Assembly: GCF_937859915.1 (NCBI RefSeq)
Contig: NZ_CALMAW010000118.1
Location: 87,677 to 151,676 of the forward strand
Direction of reading: 5' to 3'
Source of the DNA: an uncultured Sphingomonas sp.
GTDB taxonomy: Bacteria; Pseudomonadota; Alphaproteobacteria; Sphingomonadales; Sphingomonadaceae
DNA: 64,000 nt
A program made the translations under genes and the position numbers. This document shows positions 8,048 through 17,118 of the stretch, in pieces (position 1 is the stretch's first letter; each line of letters begins with the position of its first letter). The notes below the pieces were generated by a model. The model searched no databases. It saw only the letters and a list, made by a program, of their open reading frames with translations, and was not told where the DNA came from.

Positions 8048-10669
8048 CTATCGACACGGATGGACGGGCGACGGGACGGCCGTTGGATCGGTATCAGCAT
8101 GTGGCATCGGATTTTTCGTGGTTTCGGCCAGCCTGGCCGCTGCGATCGGGACCGCGAGCGATCGTAAATTATAGGGCTTGGTAATGATCCCGATCGCGTC
8201 AAACGTGGGAGACAGGCCCAGTGACTCGCCGTAGCCCGTCGCAAACAGGAACGGCACATGGCGATCGAGGAGCGCCTGCGCCACGTCGAGGCTGGTTTCG
8301 TCGCCAAGATTGAAATCGAGGATCGCGAAATCGAGCGTGCCCTGCCGTACGACGGTCATCGCGCCATCGGCGGTGGATGCGATCTGAACTTCGCTCGCCC
8401 CGAGTTCGCGGAGCGCGTCTTCGCCGTCCAGCGCAACGATCATACTGTCTTCCACCAGGAGAACGCGGCATCCGGCGAGCGGCTCGACGGGCATCGGCGC
8501 TATCGACTCCGGGGTGACCTCGGCGAGAGGTAAGTCGGGAAGCAGGTCGCCCACGAACCGGGACGGTATCAAGAAATCGGCCTCGAAGCCGGTCGTCGCG
8601 TAGGTGACACGCGCCTCGCCTCCGAGATCATAGGGGATGGACTGCCTGATGATCGTCGACCCGAAGCCGCTGCGGGTCGGGGGGCGGACAGGGGGGCCGT
8701 CGATTTCGCGCCACTGGATGGCGAGCCCGGCATCGGGATCGACCGTCCATCCAATCGTGATCAGGCCGTTGCCGCTGAGTGCGCCATATTTGGCGGCGTT
8801 CGTGATCAGTTCGTGCACCACGAGCGCCAGCGCGGTGAATGCGGTCGGATCGATCAGCACGTTGGGCCCGTCGATCAGCACGCGCTTTCGCCTGTCGCCC
8901 AGATAAGCCCCGCTCTCGGTCATGATCAGATCGATGAGCCGTGCCTGACCCCATCGATCGGCGGTCAGTTGATCATGCGCACGCGCCAGCGCCTGAACCC
9001 GATCGCCCAGGGTCGCGACGAACGCGTCGGCAGACAGCGACTGGTCGCGACTTTGCGAGATGAGCCCGCGGATCAGCGCCAAGATGTTGCGGACACGGTG
9101 ATTGAGCTCGGCGATCAGCAATTCCTGCTTCTGCTGTGCGCGCTTGCTGTCGCGCGCCGCGCCGTCCGACATGCGCACGACGACCTCGAGCAGCGCGACG
9201 CGCAGGCTTTCGGCGAGGCGCCGCTCGGGGGCCGTGAACGGCAGCGAGGTGCCTTTGACGAGTTCGGACCATTCCTCAAAACTCTTGCGCGGCGTCAGTC
9301 GCGCGCCGTTCGGCCCGTATTCGATGCGTTTCTCAGGATTGCCCGCCCAGCGTACCGCGCGCAAGCGCTCGCTTCGGAACAGGACGACATAGTCTCGCGG
9401 CGACCTCGATAGCGGAATCGTCAACATGCCCGCGACCGTCGTCGAATAGGCGCCAGCCTCCGGAAACTGCGCCATGATGCAGTCCGTCGCAAAGACTTCG
9501 CTCCCGGTCAGCTGGTTGAGCATCCCCGTCAGTCGGCCGAACTGGTCACGATCGGGCGTCAGCCCGGACAGGACCACCGTGCCGTCTATCGAGATGCCGA
9601 CGCCGTCGGCGGGCACCGCTTTGCAGATCATGTCCTCGAGCCAGGACGCATTGGCGAGAAGCGCACTGTCTTCGGCGATCGCGGCCATCAGGCGATCGGC
9701 GATCATCCGGCCGTTCGTTTCATATTGGGCGGCAAGATGGCGTTCGCGGATCTCGAGCATCATCGCGAACATCCGCCCGAACAGCTCGGCGGCGCTGCGT
9801 TGCGCGAAGCTCGGCAGCAACGGTGCGTGATGGTGGCAGGCGAACAGACCCCACAGCCGGCCCTCGACGACGATCGAAATCGACAGCGACGCCTCTACCC
9901 CCATATTGCCGAGATATTCGATATGGATCGGCGAGACCGCGCGCAGCACCGACAAGGATTGATCGAGCGGCGCGCCGCGGAGATCAATTGTGGGGATGAT
10001 CGGAACCGGCGCGGCGTTGACGTCGGCGATGATCCGGAAGATGCTGCGGAGATAGAGGCTGCGGGCCTGGGAAGGTATGTCCGAGGCGGGATAATGCAGC
10101 CCCAGGAAGCTGTCGACTCCCGGCCTGACCGCTTCGGCCACGACTTCGCCGTTTGCGGCCGCATCGAAGCGATAGACCATGACCCGGTCGAAACCAGTGA
10201 GCGCCTTGATCTGCCGGGCGCCCTCGCGGAGAAACGCGCTCGGGTCGGCGATCAGGTCGAGCCGCGTCACCATCGATCGAACCAGCGTGGCCGCATCGAA
10301 CTCGTCGACCGCGACGGGTTCGGCTTCGATGACGACCGACCGCTCCGAGAAATGGATCGCGATATCGAACGCGGGGCCATCCGTGCGAAGCTGAAGGTTG
10401 AACAGACGCTCGACCGCGTCTGGAGATTGCAGGCGCATCGTCGCGTTGCGCAACGTATGGACCGCCGATGCCGACAGGAGTTTGTCGATCGCACCGCCCA
10501 GCGCGGCTTCGGGCGGGATGCCGAGGAACGCCTCGATATTGGCCGACACGCGCGAAACAAGCCAGTCGGACGATACCGTGATCAGAAAACCGAATGGCTG
10601 GATCGTGCCAAGCACATGAATCGGCTCGCGATCACAGTTCGTGAGATCAATATGTTGCCCAGCAGTCAT
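8048..10669 (-). CDS. bacteriophytochrome hybrid HWE histidine kinase with receiver domain
   Basis: The 873-residue photoreceptor kinase has PAS (about 1-105), GAF (about 130-310), PHY (about 310-490), HWE kinase (about 520-730) and a receiver domain (about 750-860). Cys12 in LTNCDREPIHVLG is the biliverdin attachment residue; PASDIPSQAR (about 194-203) is the chromophore-contact DIP motif; PRKSFEEW is the PHY tongue. The phospho-accepting His is in AELNHRVRN and the kinase has the HWE-type WREIDGPP motif. The receiver Asp is in AILDFNLGDE, with ITKPY. The ATG at 10669 puts Cys at residue 12; a GTG at 10750 would add 27 residues. No haem oxygenase gene is adjacent. Confidence 0.92.
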   Translation of the reverse strand: MTAGQHIDLTNCDREPIHVLGTIQPFGFLITVSSDWLVSRVSANIEAFLGIPPEAALGGAIDKLLSASAVHTLRNATMRLQSPDAVERLFNLQLRTDGPAFDIAIHFSERSVVIEAEPVAVDEFDAATLVRSMVTRLDLIADPSAFLREGARQIKALTGFDRVMVYRFDAAANGEVVAEAVRPGVDSFLGLHYPASDIPSQARSLYLRSIFRIIADVNAAPVPIIPTIDLRGAPLDQSLSVLRAVSPIHIEYLGNMGVEASLSISIVVEGRLWGLFACHHHAPLLPSFAQRSAAELFGRMFAMMLEIRERHLAAQYETNGRMIADRLMAAIAEDSALLANASWLEDMICKAVPADGVGISIDGTVVLSGLTPDRDQFGRLTGMLNQLTGSEVFATDCIMAQFPEAGAYSTTVAGMLTIPLSRSPRDYVVLFRSERLRAVRWAGNPEKRIEYGPNGARLTPRKSFEEWSELVKGTSLPFTAPERRLAESLRVALLEVVVRMSDGAARDSKRAQQKQELLIAELNHRVRNILALIRGLISQSRDQSLSADAFVATLGDRVQALARAHDQLTADRWGQARLIDLIMTESGAYLGDRRKRVLIDGPNVLIDPTAFTALALVVHELITNAAKYGALSGNGLITIGWTVDPDAGLAIQWREIDGPPVRPPTRSGFGSTIIRQSIPYDLGGEARVTYATTGFEADFLIPSRFVGDLLPDLPLAEVTPESIAPMPVEPLAGCRVLLVEDSMIVALDGEDALRELGASEVQIASTADGAMTVVRQGTLDFAILDFNLGDETSLDVAQALLDRHVPFLFATGYGESLGLSPTFDAIGIITKPYNLRSLAVPIAAARLAETTKNPMPHADTDPTAVPSPVHPCR

Positions 10670-10872
10670 GACCGCCCCCGTTTCAAGCGGGAGCGCGACG
10701 CGTCTCTCAGTCGCCGGATGCCCATGGCCCGCGTCGGCGATGTCGAGCACATAGCGGCGCTGGGAACGAAAAGCGAGGCAATTGAAGCGCGTGGCCGACT
10801 GTGTGGGTCGCGCTTGGTCCGCTACGCCGTGATCGGAAGCGGATCTGCGGAACGTGATCGTCGGTCGGTCAA

Positions 10873-10902
10873 AGCCGCATGCCGATACGGCGGCATGCGG
10901 CT
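10873..10902 (-). terminator. hairpin terminator after the first TadG gene
   Basis: A perfect 12-bp inverted repeat (10873-10884 with 10891-10902, 6-nt loop) lies about 25 nt beyond the TadG stop on the minus strand. Only a short TTTG follows, so Rho-independent efficiency is uncertain. It separates the tad genes from the phytochrome. Confidence 0.65.
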
Positions 10903-10926
10903 AAGCCCGAACGTCCCTGAAACCCG

Positions 10927-12546
10927 TCACCGCGTCAGCTTGGCCGTCGCCACCGCGCGGGTGAATAGTGTCTGCAGCGCGGAACTGATGTCCTGGTCCG
11001 TCGAGACCGTATACATCAGGTCGGGAGAGGACGCGCAGGTCGTGAGCTGCTGCGCGATGGTTTTGGGCGTCGTGATCGCCGTCGTCGCTATGGCGCGCTG
11101 GTTTGGCTCGTCATCCTGGATAGAGGCGACCGTATATTCCGTGTAGAGGATGGCAATCTTGATGCCACGGCCTTTCAGCGCCGTGCATTGATCCAGTTGC
11201 GCCTGCTGCATCGCCGCGCGCGTCCGTCCGGATCCGACATCCTCGTCGCTCATCCCGTCCGTCACGAGAAAGAGGAAAGCCTGCGGCGTATCTCCAGGAA
11301 AGTTGGTACCCTTTCCGGAGGTTGCCGGCATATCCGAACTCATCTTGTTCATGACGCTCTGAAAGCTGGTGAACAGGAATTGGTTCGAGTTGCAGCTCGT
11401 CGGTCCAGGGGGACAGCCACTGCCGGCCTTGTCGTTTACCGTGACGACATCGATCGTGCTCGACGCTGTGGTGATGCTGTCCAGATTGGAGGTCAGGGGC
11501 GCAATCGTCTTGATGTCGTTATAAGGGCTCGCCCCATAGTCAAAGGTGTAGAGCGCCGCTCGATAGGTACGCTTGTTCTGCGTTGCATAAGACTTGGCCA
11601 ACGTCATCAGGTCGCCAACCGCCCCCCGTTCGGCGGTCACGCGCATGCTTATCCCCTGGTTCAGGGCATACCAATAGCTATCGACGAACGTTCCATCGGC
11701 GTTATAGACGCACGTATCATACCCGTTACCGTCGGCACACATTTTCTGTATTCGGGTATCCGAGATGGTCTTCGTGGCGGGGGCGTTATAATATACGTAC
11801 GTACCTTTTGCGTCTATCTTATACTCCGTGTAGCCGTTGCTGCCATTGACGGTGCTTCCATAGTTGAGGCTGTAGTTGATATTATATGGATTGTTGGAAA
11901 GGCTTCCGGTGATGAGCCCCTTTGGCATGGACTGGCCGCCCGCCGTGTTCTCGATCTTGTTCGAATGGCATGCGAATGTACATGTGAACTTGCTATCCAT
12001 CTGCGCCAACCCGGCGGACGTGGTAGGAAGCGCCATTGAGGGCGACGTGTCGAGTGCCAGATAGAAATCGATGTTCGGCGCCGCTGTAGCCGTCGCGGAT
12101 GAAGACCCATGAATAGAGAGCGTGGCCATATGTAGAATGCCGGCGAACGCGTTCGTCGAGGCGGCAGTATAGCTGACCACCGCCGTGCGCGTCGACGTTA
12201 CCGAGTCGTTGCCGGTTACGTTGACTGTCGGCTGGACATTCATGAGGCCCGGCAAGCCGGCACTTTGGGTTGCGAACATGTTTGTCGCAGCGGTCGTTGC
12301 GGTCGGATTGTCATTGAGCATCATCGGCTGTGTCACGGCAGCCAGCGCGGCTGCGTCCGCCGCAGCGTTGAGCTTCGTCTGAAGCCGCATCGCTCGGCTA
12401 TAATCGATGCCCATTCCTGTGGCGAACGTCAGGGCGAATATCGCCAGGCCGGTGATCAGCAGCACGTTGCCTCGCTGATCGGTTTTGAACCGCCGCGCGG
12501 CACCGCATGCGGCACCGGCTACGGTACGAAGGAGTCTCCAAATCAT
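10927..12546 (-). CDS. TadG-like pilus/adhesion protein with von Willebrand A domain
   Basis: This 539-residue protein has an N-terminal basic stretch and prepilin-like hydrophobic helix (QRGNVLLITGLAIFALTFAT, about 25-44), then an Ala-rich region and a von Willebrand factor A domain. The MIDAS motif is DTSPS (in FYLALDTSPSMALP). Such TadG-like proteins accompany TadE minor pilins in Flp pilus systems. The start overlaps the upstream TadE stop (ATGA). No tadZ/A/B/C or cpa gene is in view, so this set depends on machinery elsewhere or acts on its own. Confidence 0.88.
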   Translation of the reverse strand: MIWRLLRTVAGAACGAARRFKTDQRGNVLLITGLAIFALTFATGMGIDYSRAMRLQTKLNAAADAAALAAVTQPMMLNDNPTATTAATNMFATQSAGLPGLMNVQPTVNVTGNDSVTSTRTAVVSYTAASTNAFAGILHMATLSIHGSSSATATAAPNIDFYLALDTSPSMALPTTSAGLAQMDSKFTCTFACHSNKIENTAGGQSMPKGLITGSLSNNPYNINYSLNYGSTVNGSNGYTEYKIDAKGTYVYYNAPATKTISDTRIQKMCADGNGYDTCVYNADGTFVDSYWYALNQGISMRVTAERGAVGDLMTLAKSYATQNKRTYRAALYTFDYGASPYNDIKTIAPLTSNLDSITTASSTIDVVTVNDKAGSGCPPGPTSCNSNQFLFTSFQSVMNKMSSDMPATSGKGTNFPGDTPQAFLFLVTDGMSDEDVGSGRTRAAMQQAQLDQCTALKGRGIKIAILYTEYTVASIQDDEPNQRAIATTAITTPKTIAQQLTTCASSPDLMYTVSTDQDISSALQTLFTRAVATAKLTR

Positions 12547-13079
12547 GATTGCAGATCCACAGTGCTCGAGACGCGAGGATTCATATAGACGGTATCCGAA
12601 AGCGTGAGCGGGCCGACTGTCCTAAACGTCACGGCTGGCGTGTAGGAGTAGGTAACTTCGCTTAGGACAATACTCGTACTGTTCGCCTTGATGGCAGGAG
12701 GCAGGATGAAAGACGATCCCTTCGATCGTCCGCCGCCGCGGTTGTCCATGCTCCATGTCACCGTCGTATTGCCACTCGAGTCTGTGGTAAATTCCGTCAC
12801 GCGAATGAGGGCGTTCGACGCGGAATAGGGCGTTAAGACCTTGCTGGACGCGCTGAGTATCGTGTTGACCTGTGTGGTCGTTACAGCCGAGTTTTGCGTG
12901 ATGAGATCCGCCACTGCGCGCGTCGCGATCGTCACCTTTCGATTGCAGGACAGCGCGTCCGTCAGCTGGTAGCCGGCCAGATACATCAGCAACAGCACAG
13001 GCAGAACGCAGGCGAACTCGACGAGGGCTAAGCCGCGCTGGTCTTCGACAATGCGCATACGACGAACCGTCCGCATCAT
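12543..13079 (-). CDS. TadE-like minor pilin
   Basis: The 178-residue protein starts with basic residues, then QRGLALVEFACVLPVLLLMY (about 14-33), the TadE-type helix with the conserved Glu five residues in. The rest is a short periplasmic domain. TadE/TadF minor pilins are processed by a prepilin peptidase and assist Flp pilus assembly. It overlaps both neighbours by 4 nt, making the three-gene set a single translational unit. Confidence 0.85.
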   Translation of the reverse strand: MMRTVRRMRIVEDQRGLALVEFACVLPVLLLMYLAGYQLTDALSCNRKVTIATRAVADLITQNSAVTTTQVNTILSASSKVLTPYSASNALIRVTEFTTDSSGNTTVTWSMDNRGGGRSKGSSFILPPAIKANSTSIVLSEVTYSYTPAVTFRTVGPLTLSDTVYMNPRVSSTVDLQS

Positions 13080-13639
13080 GATGTATACGGCTCGGTCTGG
13101 GCGACGGACGTCGCGATCAGCAACCGGTTACTCGTCCCGGGCTGATTGCCAAGGTTGAAGCCGAGCGGACCCGTCGCGATGGGCAGGAGGTACATCAGGC
13201 GCACGATCACGATATCGCCTGCGCCGCCGGTCTGATACGGCATGATAGGATTTCCGTTGGCATCGTAGGTGATCGTGGGAGGGGCGGTACTAGCCGCGCT
13301 AAAAGACGCGACCGTCTCGACGTCGACCATCAGTTTGCTGCAATTAAGTAGGGGGGGGAGCTGGTTACAAACCTGCGTTTTATACTGCGCGGCCGTCCAG
13401 CCATTTTGCTGGGCTTGGCCCGTCAGGATAAGACGAGCAGCCGCCTCCCCCGCAGTCTCCAGTGTCTGCTGTGCAAAAAAGACCAGACTCGTCACGAGGA
13501 TGGCTAGCAGCAATGCGATAAAAGGCGGCGCCACCAGCGCGAACTCGACGATCGTTGCACCACCATTGTCTTCGACGCACGCGCTCAAGCACGAGCGCGC
13601 GGACCTATCGCCGCCGCAGCCGCCTATTTTGGCTCTCAT
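13076..13639 (-). CDS. TadE-like minor pilin, first gene of the operon
   Basis: The 187-residue product has the TadE signature GGATIVEFALVAPPFIALLL near residues 26-45, a single membrane helix and a periplasmic tail with two Cys around a CNQLPPLLNC motif. The partner gene in the second tad locus (44455-45042) shares the CNRLPALISC motif and similar length. The ATG at 13639 has GGAG spaced 6 nt; the TTG at 13675 is unlikely. Confidence 0.85.
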   Translation of the reverse strand: MRAKIGGCGGDRSARSCLSACVEDNGGATIVEFALVAPPFIALLLAILVTSLVFFAQQTLETAGEAAARLILTGQAQQNGWTAAQYKTQVCNQLPPLLNCSKLMVDVETVASFSAASTAPPTITYDANGNPIMPYQTGGAGDIVIVRLMYLLPIATGPLGFNLGNQPGTSNRLLIATSVAQTEPYTS

Positions 13640-13807
13640 TCCACACTCCCCCGTCCAGCGTCTTTTGCCAAGCAAAGCTTAAGGTACGGTGAAAGCTGCG
13701 TTTTTATGGGACGGTCTATCAGGCCTTACGACGGGCGGGATTTGCGTTGCCGGTCGGTCTTTTCAATCCAACTTCGCTATCGGCGGACATCGTGGATCCC
13801 GGTCTGA

Positions 13808-15706
13808 TCATCGGCTGCCGAGCAACCCGCTCAGGCGGTCGGGCCTGCCCGCAATCCGTTCCAGTCTCGGGTAACGGAGACCGCCAGCGTATTGGATTTC
13901 CAGCGCTCGACGTTGCCCGTCCGCCGAGATTTCCAGCCGGATCGTTGCCGTCGACCGCGCCGTGGCGAGCCGCAGGGCCTCGCGGGAATAGGGTGCGCCC
14001 TCGACCGTAAGGATGCGCGCACCCGGTGCCAGGCCCGCGCGGAACGCAGGGCTATCCCAGGCGACGCTGTCTATGCTGCCGTCGTCGTCGACGACGGCAC
14101 CGACCGAATAGCCGAGATCGAGACCGCCGCCTTCGGCCTCGTTCTGCAGGAAGGTCTCGCTCGGTACCGGCGTGTAGACGAGACGCCATCCCGCGCGCGC
14201 GAGGCCGGCGGTTGCCTCGGCGTCGTCGTGCGTGTCGAGATGGCGCGTCAGGAATGTGCGCCAGTCGTCGTGCGCGATCGCATCGAGCCCGCGGCAGACG
14301 TCGTCGAACATATAGGTCGAGACGACCCCGTCCGGCTGTGCGGCATGGAAGAAGCGGCGCGCGAAGTCGTCGAGGCTCCGCTTGCCCCCGCTGAGCTCGC
14401 GCAGCCGGGCATCGACGTCGAGCCAGAGCAGCACGCCCTCTGGATAATAGTCTTCGCGGCGCTGCCAGTCGCGCCAACCGACATGATGGCCCGCCATGTA
14501 GATCGCGTCGTTGGTGGTGTCGGCGAGCGACTTCCACAGCCGGCCGGGACGGTTGGCGACGGTGGCGGCATCGAGCGCGAGCTTGTCCAGCGTCTCCTGG
14601 CGCGACCGCATGCCCGAGCGCGCCGCCAGCACGCGTCCCCAATATTCGGTCTGCCCCTCATAGACCCACAGCAGGCTGCCACCTGCGGGATCGTTGAAGG
14701 TCGGCGTCCACAAATCGGCGGGCTGGCGGAAGCGGCCGTTCCAGGCGTGGACGAGTTCGTGCGCGATCAGATCCCGGTTGTTGAGCTGCGTCTCCGGCCG
14801 CAGCAGATAATCGGCGGGGAGGTTGTTCTCACCTTCCTCGAGATGCTCGATGCCGCCGGCACCCACCGTGTCGTCGAGTACGACGATCGCATCATAATGG
14901 CGAAACGGTGCCGGTCCGAAGACATGGCGCGTCTGCGCGAGCAGCGCGCGCAGTTCGGCGGTCTCGCGGTCGCCGATCGCGAGCTTGGTGCTGTCTCTGG
15001 CGACAAGATCCAGGCGCACCGGCTGCGGATCGCCCGGCTCCAGATCGATCTGCCGCACGGTCTGGGCCGCATAGACCGGCGCATCGACCAGCCGATCGAG
15101 CGCTGTCGTGGCGAATTGCAGATCGGCAGGGTCCGTGCCGATGCGATCGAGCGCGGTGAACGGGGTCATCCCCGCGGGGAAGCGCAGGCGTGCGGACACC
15201 GGCAGGTCGCGCGCGAACCAGCCCGCAGGATAGAGCAGCGCGCGCTGCCACTGCAGGTCGATGCGGTCGCGGTGGAGTGTGTCACGGTCCGCGATGATCG
15301 TGAAGCCGAGCGTCATCGAACGGGCACCGGCCGGCACCGGGACATGGAACGCATAGACGGCGACCGGATCGCGCCGCCATTCGACACGGCGGCCATCGAT
15401 GCGGACCTCGAGCCCGGTCAGCGATGCTAGCGGAACCGTCGGCGCATGGCTCGCGGTCTCCCATTGCGGATAGAGGAGGACGAAATCGCCAGCCGCCTGG
15501 ACCGGGATCGTCTCGTGCACCGTGACGATCCCGCGCGCGGTATCGGTCGCATCGACCGCCAGCGTGAGCGTGCCGGCGAAGGCCCGGTCCTTCGGGATGG
15601 GCAGGCCAGCGGGCGCGCTCGCGGGGAGGGGGCCGACGCCGACCTGCGCCTGGGCGGCCGGCGCAGTGGCGGCGATCAACGCGATGGCGAAGGGCAGTCT
15701 GAGCAT
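13808..15706 (-). CDS. secreted M61 family (glycyl aminopeptidase-like) metallopeptidase with PDZ
   Basis: This 632-residue protein has a signal peptide (about 1-20, ending AQAQ), a beta-rich N-terminal M61 domain, the zinc motif HELVHAWNGRF followed by the Glu-bearing WVYEGQTEYWG, and a C-terminal PDZ domain (about 515-595) with VAWDSPAFRAGLAPGARIL. M61 peptidases act in the periplasm on peptides. The ATG at 15706 fits the signal peptide; the frame is open upstream but lacks a better start. It seems to stand alone, about 30 bp after the small secreted protein gene. Confidence 0.88.
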   Translation of the reverse strand: MLRLPFAIALIAATAPAAQAQVGVGPLPASAPAGLPIPKDRAFAGTLTLAVDATDTARGIVTVHETIPVQAAGDFVLLYPQWETASHAPTVPLASLTGLEVRIDGRRVEWRRDPVAVYAFHVPVPAGARSMTLGFTIIADRDTLHRDRIDLQWQRALLYPAGWFARDLPVSARLRFPAGMTPFTALDRIGTDPADLQFATTALDRLVDAPVYAAQTVRQIDLEPGDPQPVRLDLVARDSTKLAIGDRETAELRALLAQTRHVFGPAPFRHYDAIVVLDDTVGAGGIEHLEEGENNLPADYLLRPETQLNNRDLIAHELVHAWNGRFRQPADLWTPTFNDPAGGSLLWVYEGQTEYWGRVLAARSGMRSRQETLDKLALDAATVANRPGRLWKSLADTTNDAIYMAGHHVGWRDWQRREDYYPEGVLLWLDVDARLRELSGGKRSLDDFARRFFHAAQPDGVVSTYMFDDVCRGLDAIAHDDWRTFLTRHLDTHDDAEATAGLARAGWRLVYTPVPSETFLQNEAEGGGLDLGYSVGAVVDDDGSIDSVAWDSPAFRAGLAPGARILTVEGAPYSREALRLATARSTATIRLEISADGQRRALEIQYAGGLRYPRLERIAGRPDRLSGLLGSR

Positions 15707-15737
15707 GGGCGGTTCCGGCGCTGGTCGTGAACGAATG

Positions 15738-16124
15738 TTATCGGTCTGCCGAACCCGGCGGGCAGAGCCGATATGTCGGGCCGGGCGCGACCGTACCGGC
15801 GGCGGCATAGGCGAAGACGCCCCGCGCGCGAACGCGCAGTGTCGCGATTTCCGTCGTTGGCGTTGCCGGTGAGCCGTCGCCATTGGCGCGGCAGGTCGTG
15901 GCGACGCGGTAGCGGCGGCCGGATCGTGTCAGGATGCGCGATCGGCACTGCGCCGAATGCGGATCGCTCAGACCCTTGCCGTCATAGCGCATCATCGCGG
16001 CGAAGGGCGCATTCCGGCAGGGCGTGCCGGACAGGACATAGGTGCCGGTCTGCAGCGGCACGATCGTGGCGGCGACAGCGGGACCGCAGGCCGCGAGCAG
16101 GACCGCGACGACAAGGCGCTTCAC
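15738..16124 (-). CDS. small secreted protein of unknown function
   Basis: A GTG at 16124 opens 128 codons, giving a signal peptide (VKRLVVAVLLAACGPAVAAT) and a mature domain of about 108 residues with several Cys, including CRNAPF and the C-terminal YRLCPPGS. No in-frame ATG is available. No family is recognised. It lies 31 bp before the M61 gene and 58 bp after the NTF2-like gene on the same strand. Confidence 0.6.
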   Translation of the reverse strand: MKRLVVAVLLAACGPAVAATIVPLQTGTYVLSGTPCRNAPFAAMMRYDGKGLSDPHSAQCRSRILTRSGRRYRVATTCRANGDGSPATPTTEIATLRVRARGVFAYAAAGTVAPGPTYRLCPPGSADR

Positions 16125-16182
16125 GGTACATCGCTTCCCGTGTGCCGCGAGGGCGGCAAGGTCATCGGCCTGCCCGCGTGCA

Positions 16183-16665
16183 TCAGCCGGCATGTCCGGT
16201 ATAGAATTCGCTCGCGATCTTCCACCGCCCGGCAACCTTGAGCAGCTGCATCGTCTTCCAGCCCCAGCTCCTGCCCTGCGGCGCGGTGTTGACGAACACC
16301 AGCGATACGCTCGCCAGCGGCCCGTCCTGCGCGATGTGGATATCCTGGAATCGCTGGGTGAACGGGCCGCCGCCGAACACGTCCGCGCGAAACGCCTGAT
16401 ATTGGTTGGTGACGCCGGGCGCACCGCTCGCCACGCCGTTCGGGCCCACGCCGGCGAAGGGAACGTCCGTGTTGAGCAGCAACGTCTCGAACAACGCTTG
16501 GTCCTTGGTCGATACGGCTTGGGTGTAGCTGTCGAGGAGCGCCGCGATCGCCTGCCGATCCGCGCCGACACTGTCGAACTGCGCCGGTATCGGCACGGCC
16601 TCGACGGCCGCGGGCGACAGGCTTGCAATCACGAGCAGCAGCGGGATTATCGACAGTCTTGGCAT
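16183..16665 (-). CDS. secreted SnoaL/DUF4440-like (NTF2 fold) protein
   Basis: The 160-residue protein has a signal peptide (about 1-22) and then an NTF2-like fold pattern: ADRQAIAALLDSYTQAVSTK at the start, a central conserved strand and the end GRSWGWKTMQLLKVAGRWKI. NTF2-like domains of this type bind small ligands or act as accessory enzymes. The ATG at 16665 has AAAGGG 7 nt upstream. The family call is by pattern only. Confidence 0.65.
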   Translation of the reverse strand: MPRLSIIPLLLVIASLSPAAVEAVPIPAQFDSVGADRQAIAALLDSYTQAVSTKDQALFETLLLNTDVPFAGVGPNGVASGAPGVTNQYQAFRADVFGGGPFTQRFQDIHIAQDGPLASVSLVFVNTAPQGRSWGWKTMQLLKVAGRWKIASEFYTGHAG

Positions 16666-17118
16666 CGGAACACCCTTTCGTCTGCGATCCGCCGGCCACC
16701 GAGCCTTGGCGGAACGGCGATCTTTGCATCCTGCGACATGTCGCCGCCCGCAGCACGATATGTGCCAGCTTCGCAAGTCCTTGCGATAGCATCGGAACCG
16801 GCTTCTTGCGATCTGGAACGGATGCGTGCAGCCGTCCGGATCCGGACAGCTGGCGTCCGCGTCCGGACAAGCACAGGGTGCGCCGGTGGGGTCGCACCGC
16901 GCGTAACCGCTCCGGCGCTAGCGGCGGCGGATCGTCGCGACGACATCATCGATGCAGGCGCGCAGCTTGGGCGGCTGTGCGATCAGCCGAACTTCTCGAG
17001 CTACCGCTTCGGGTCGTCGAGAGTCCGCCAGCCCTGATGAATCAATGTCCGCAAGCTGGAAGATTCACCAGGGAGGCTCAGCGTGTGCTCCTGCTCGCGT
17101 ATGATGTGTGCCGCTACC
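16666..17118. other. 450-bp region with an operator-like palindrome pair
   Basis: No convincing gene is visible. A perfect palindrome, GTCCGGATCCGGAC (16834-16847), is followed 21 bp later by the near copy GTCCGCGTCCGGAC (16855-16868). Close to the end, minus strand 16919-17053 contains an open frame of some 45 codons ending VRLIAQPPKLRACIDDVVAT, which resembles a regulator C-terminus, perhaps a relic. Confidence 0.45.
16834..16868. promoter_or_regulatory. paired 14-bp palindromes, possible operator
   Basis: Two similar 14-bp inverted repeats start 21 bp apart, two helical turns, about 170 bp upstream of the NTF2-like gene. Same-face tandem palindromes are a common operator layout. The binding protein is unknown. 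Confidence 0.4.

Noticed and set aside
16919-17053. regulator C-terminus on the minus strand
   Set aside because: Only about 45 codons remain, with no start codon and only weak resemblance to a LysR-type end, so no gene is claimed.
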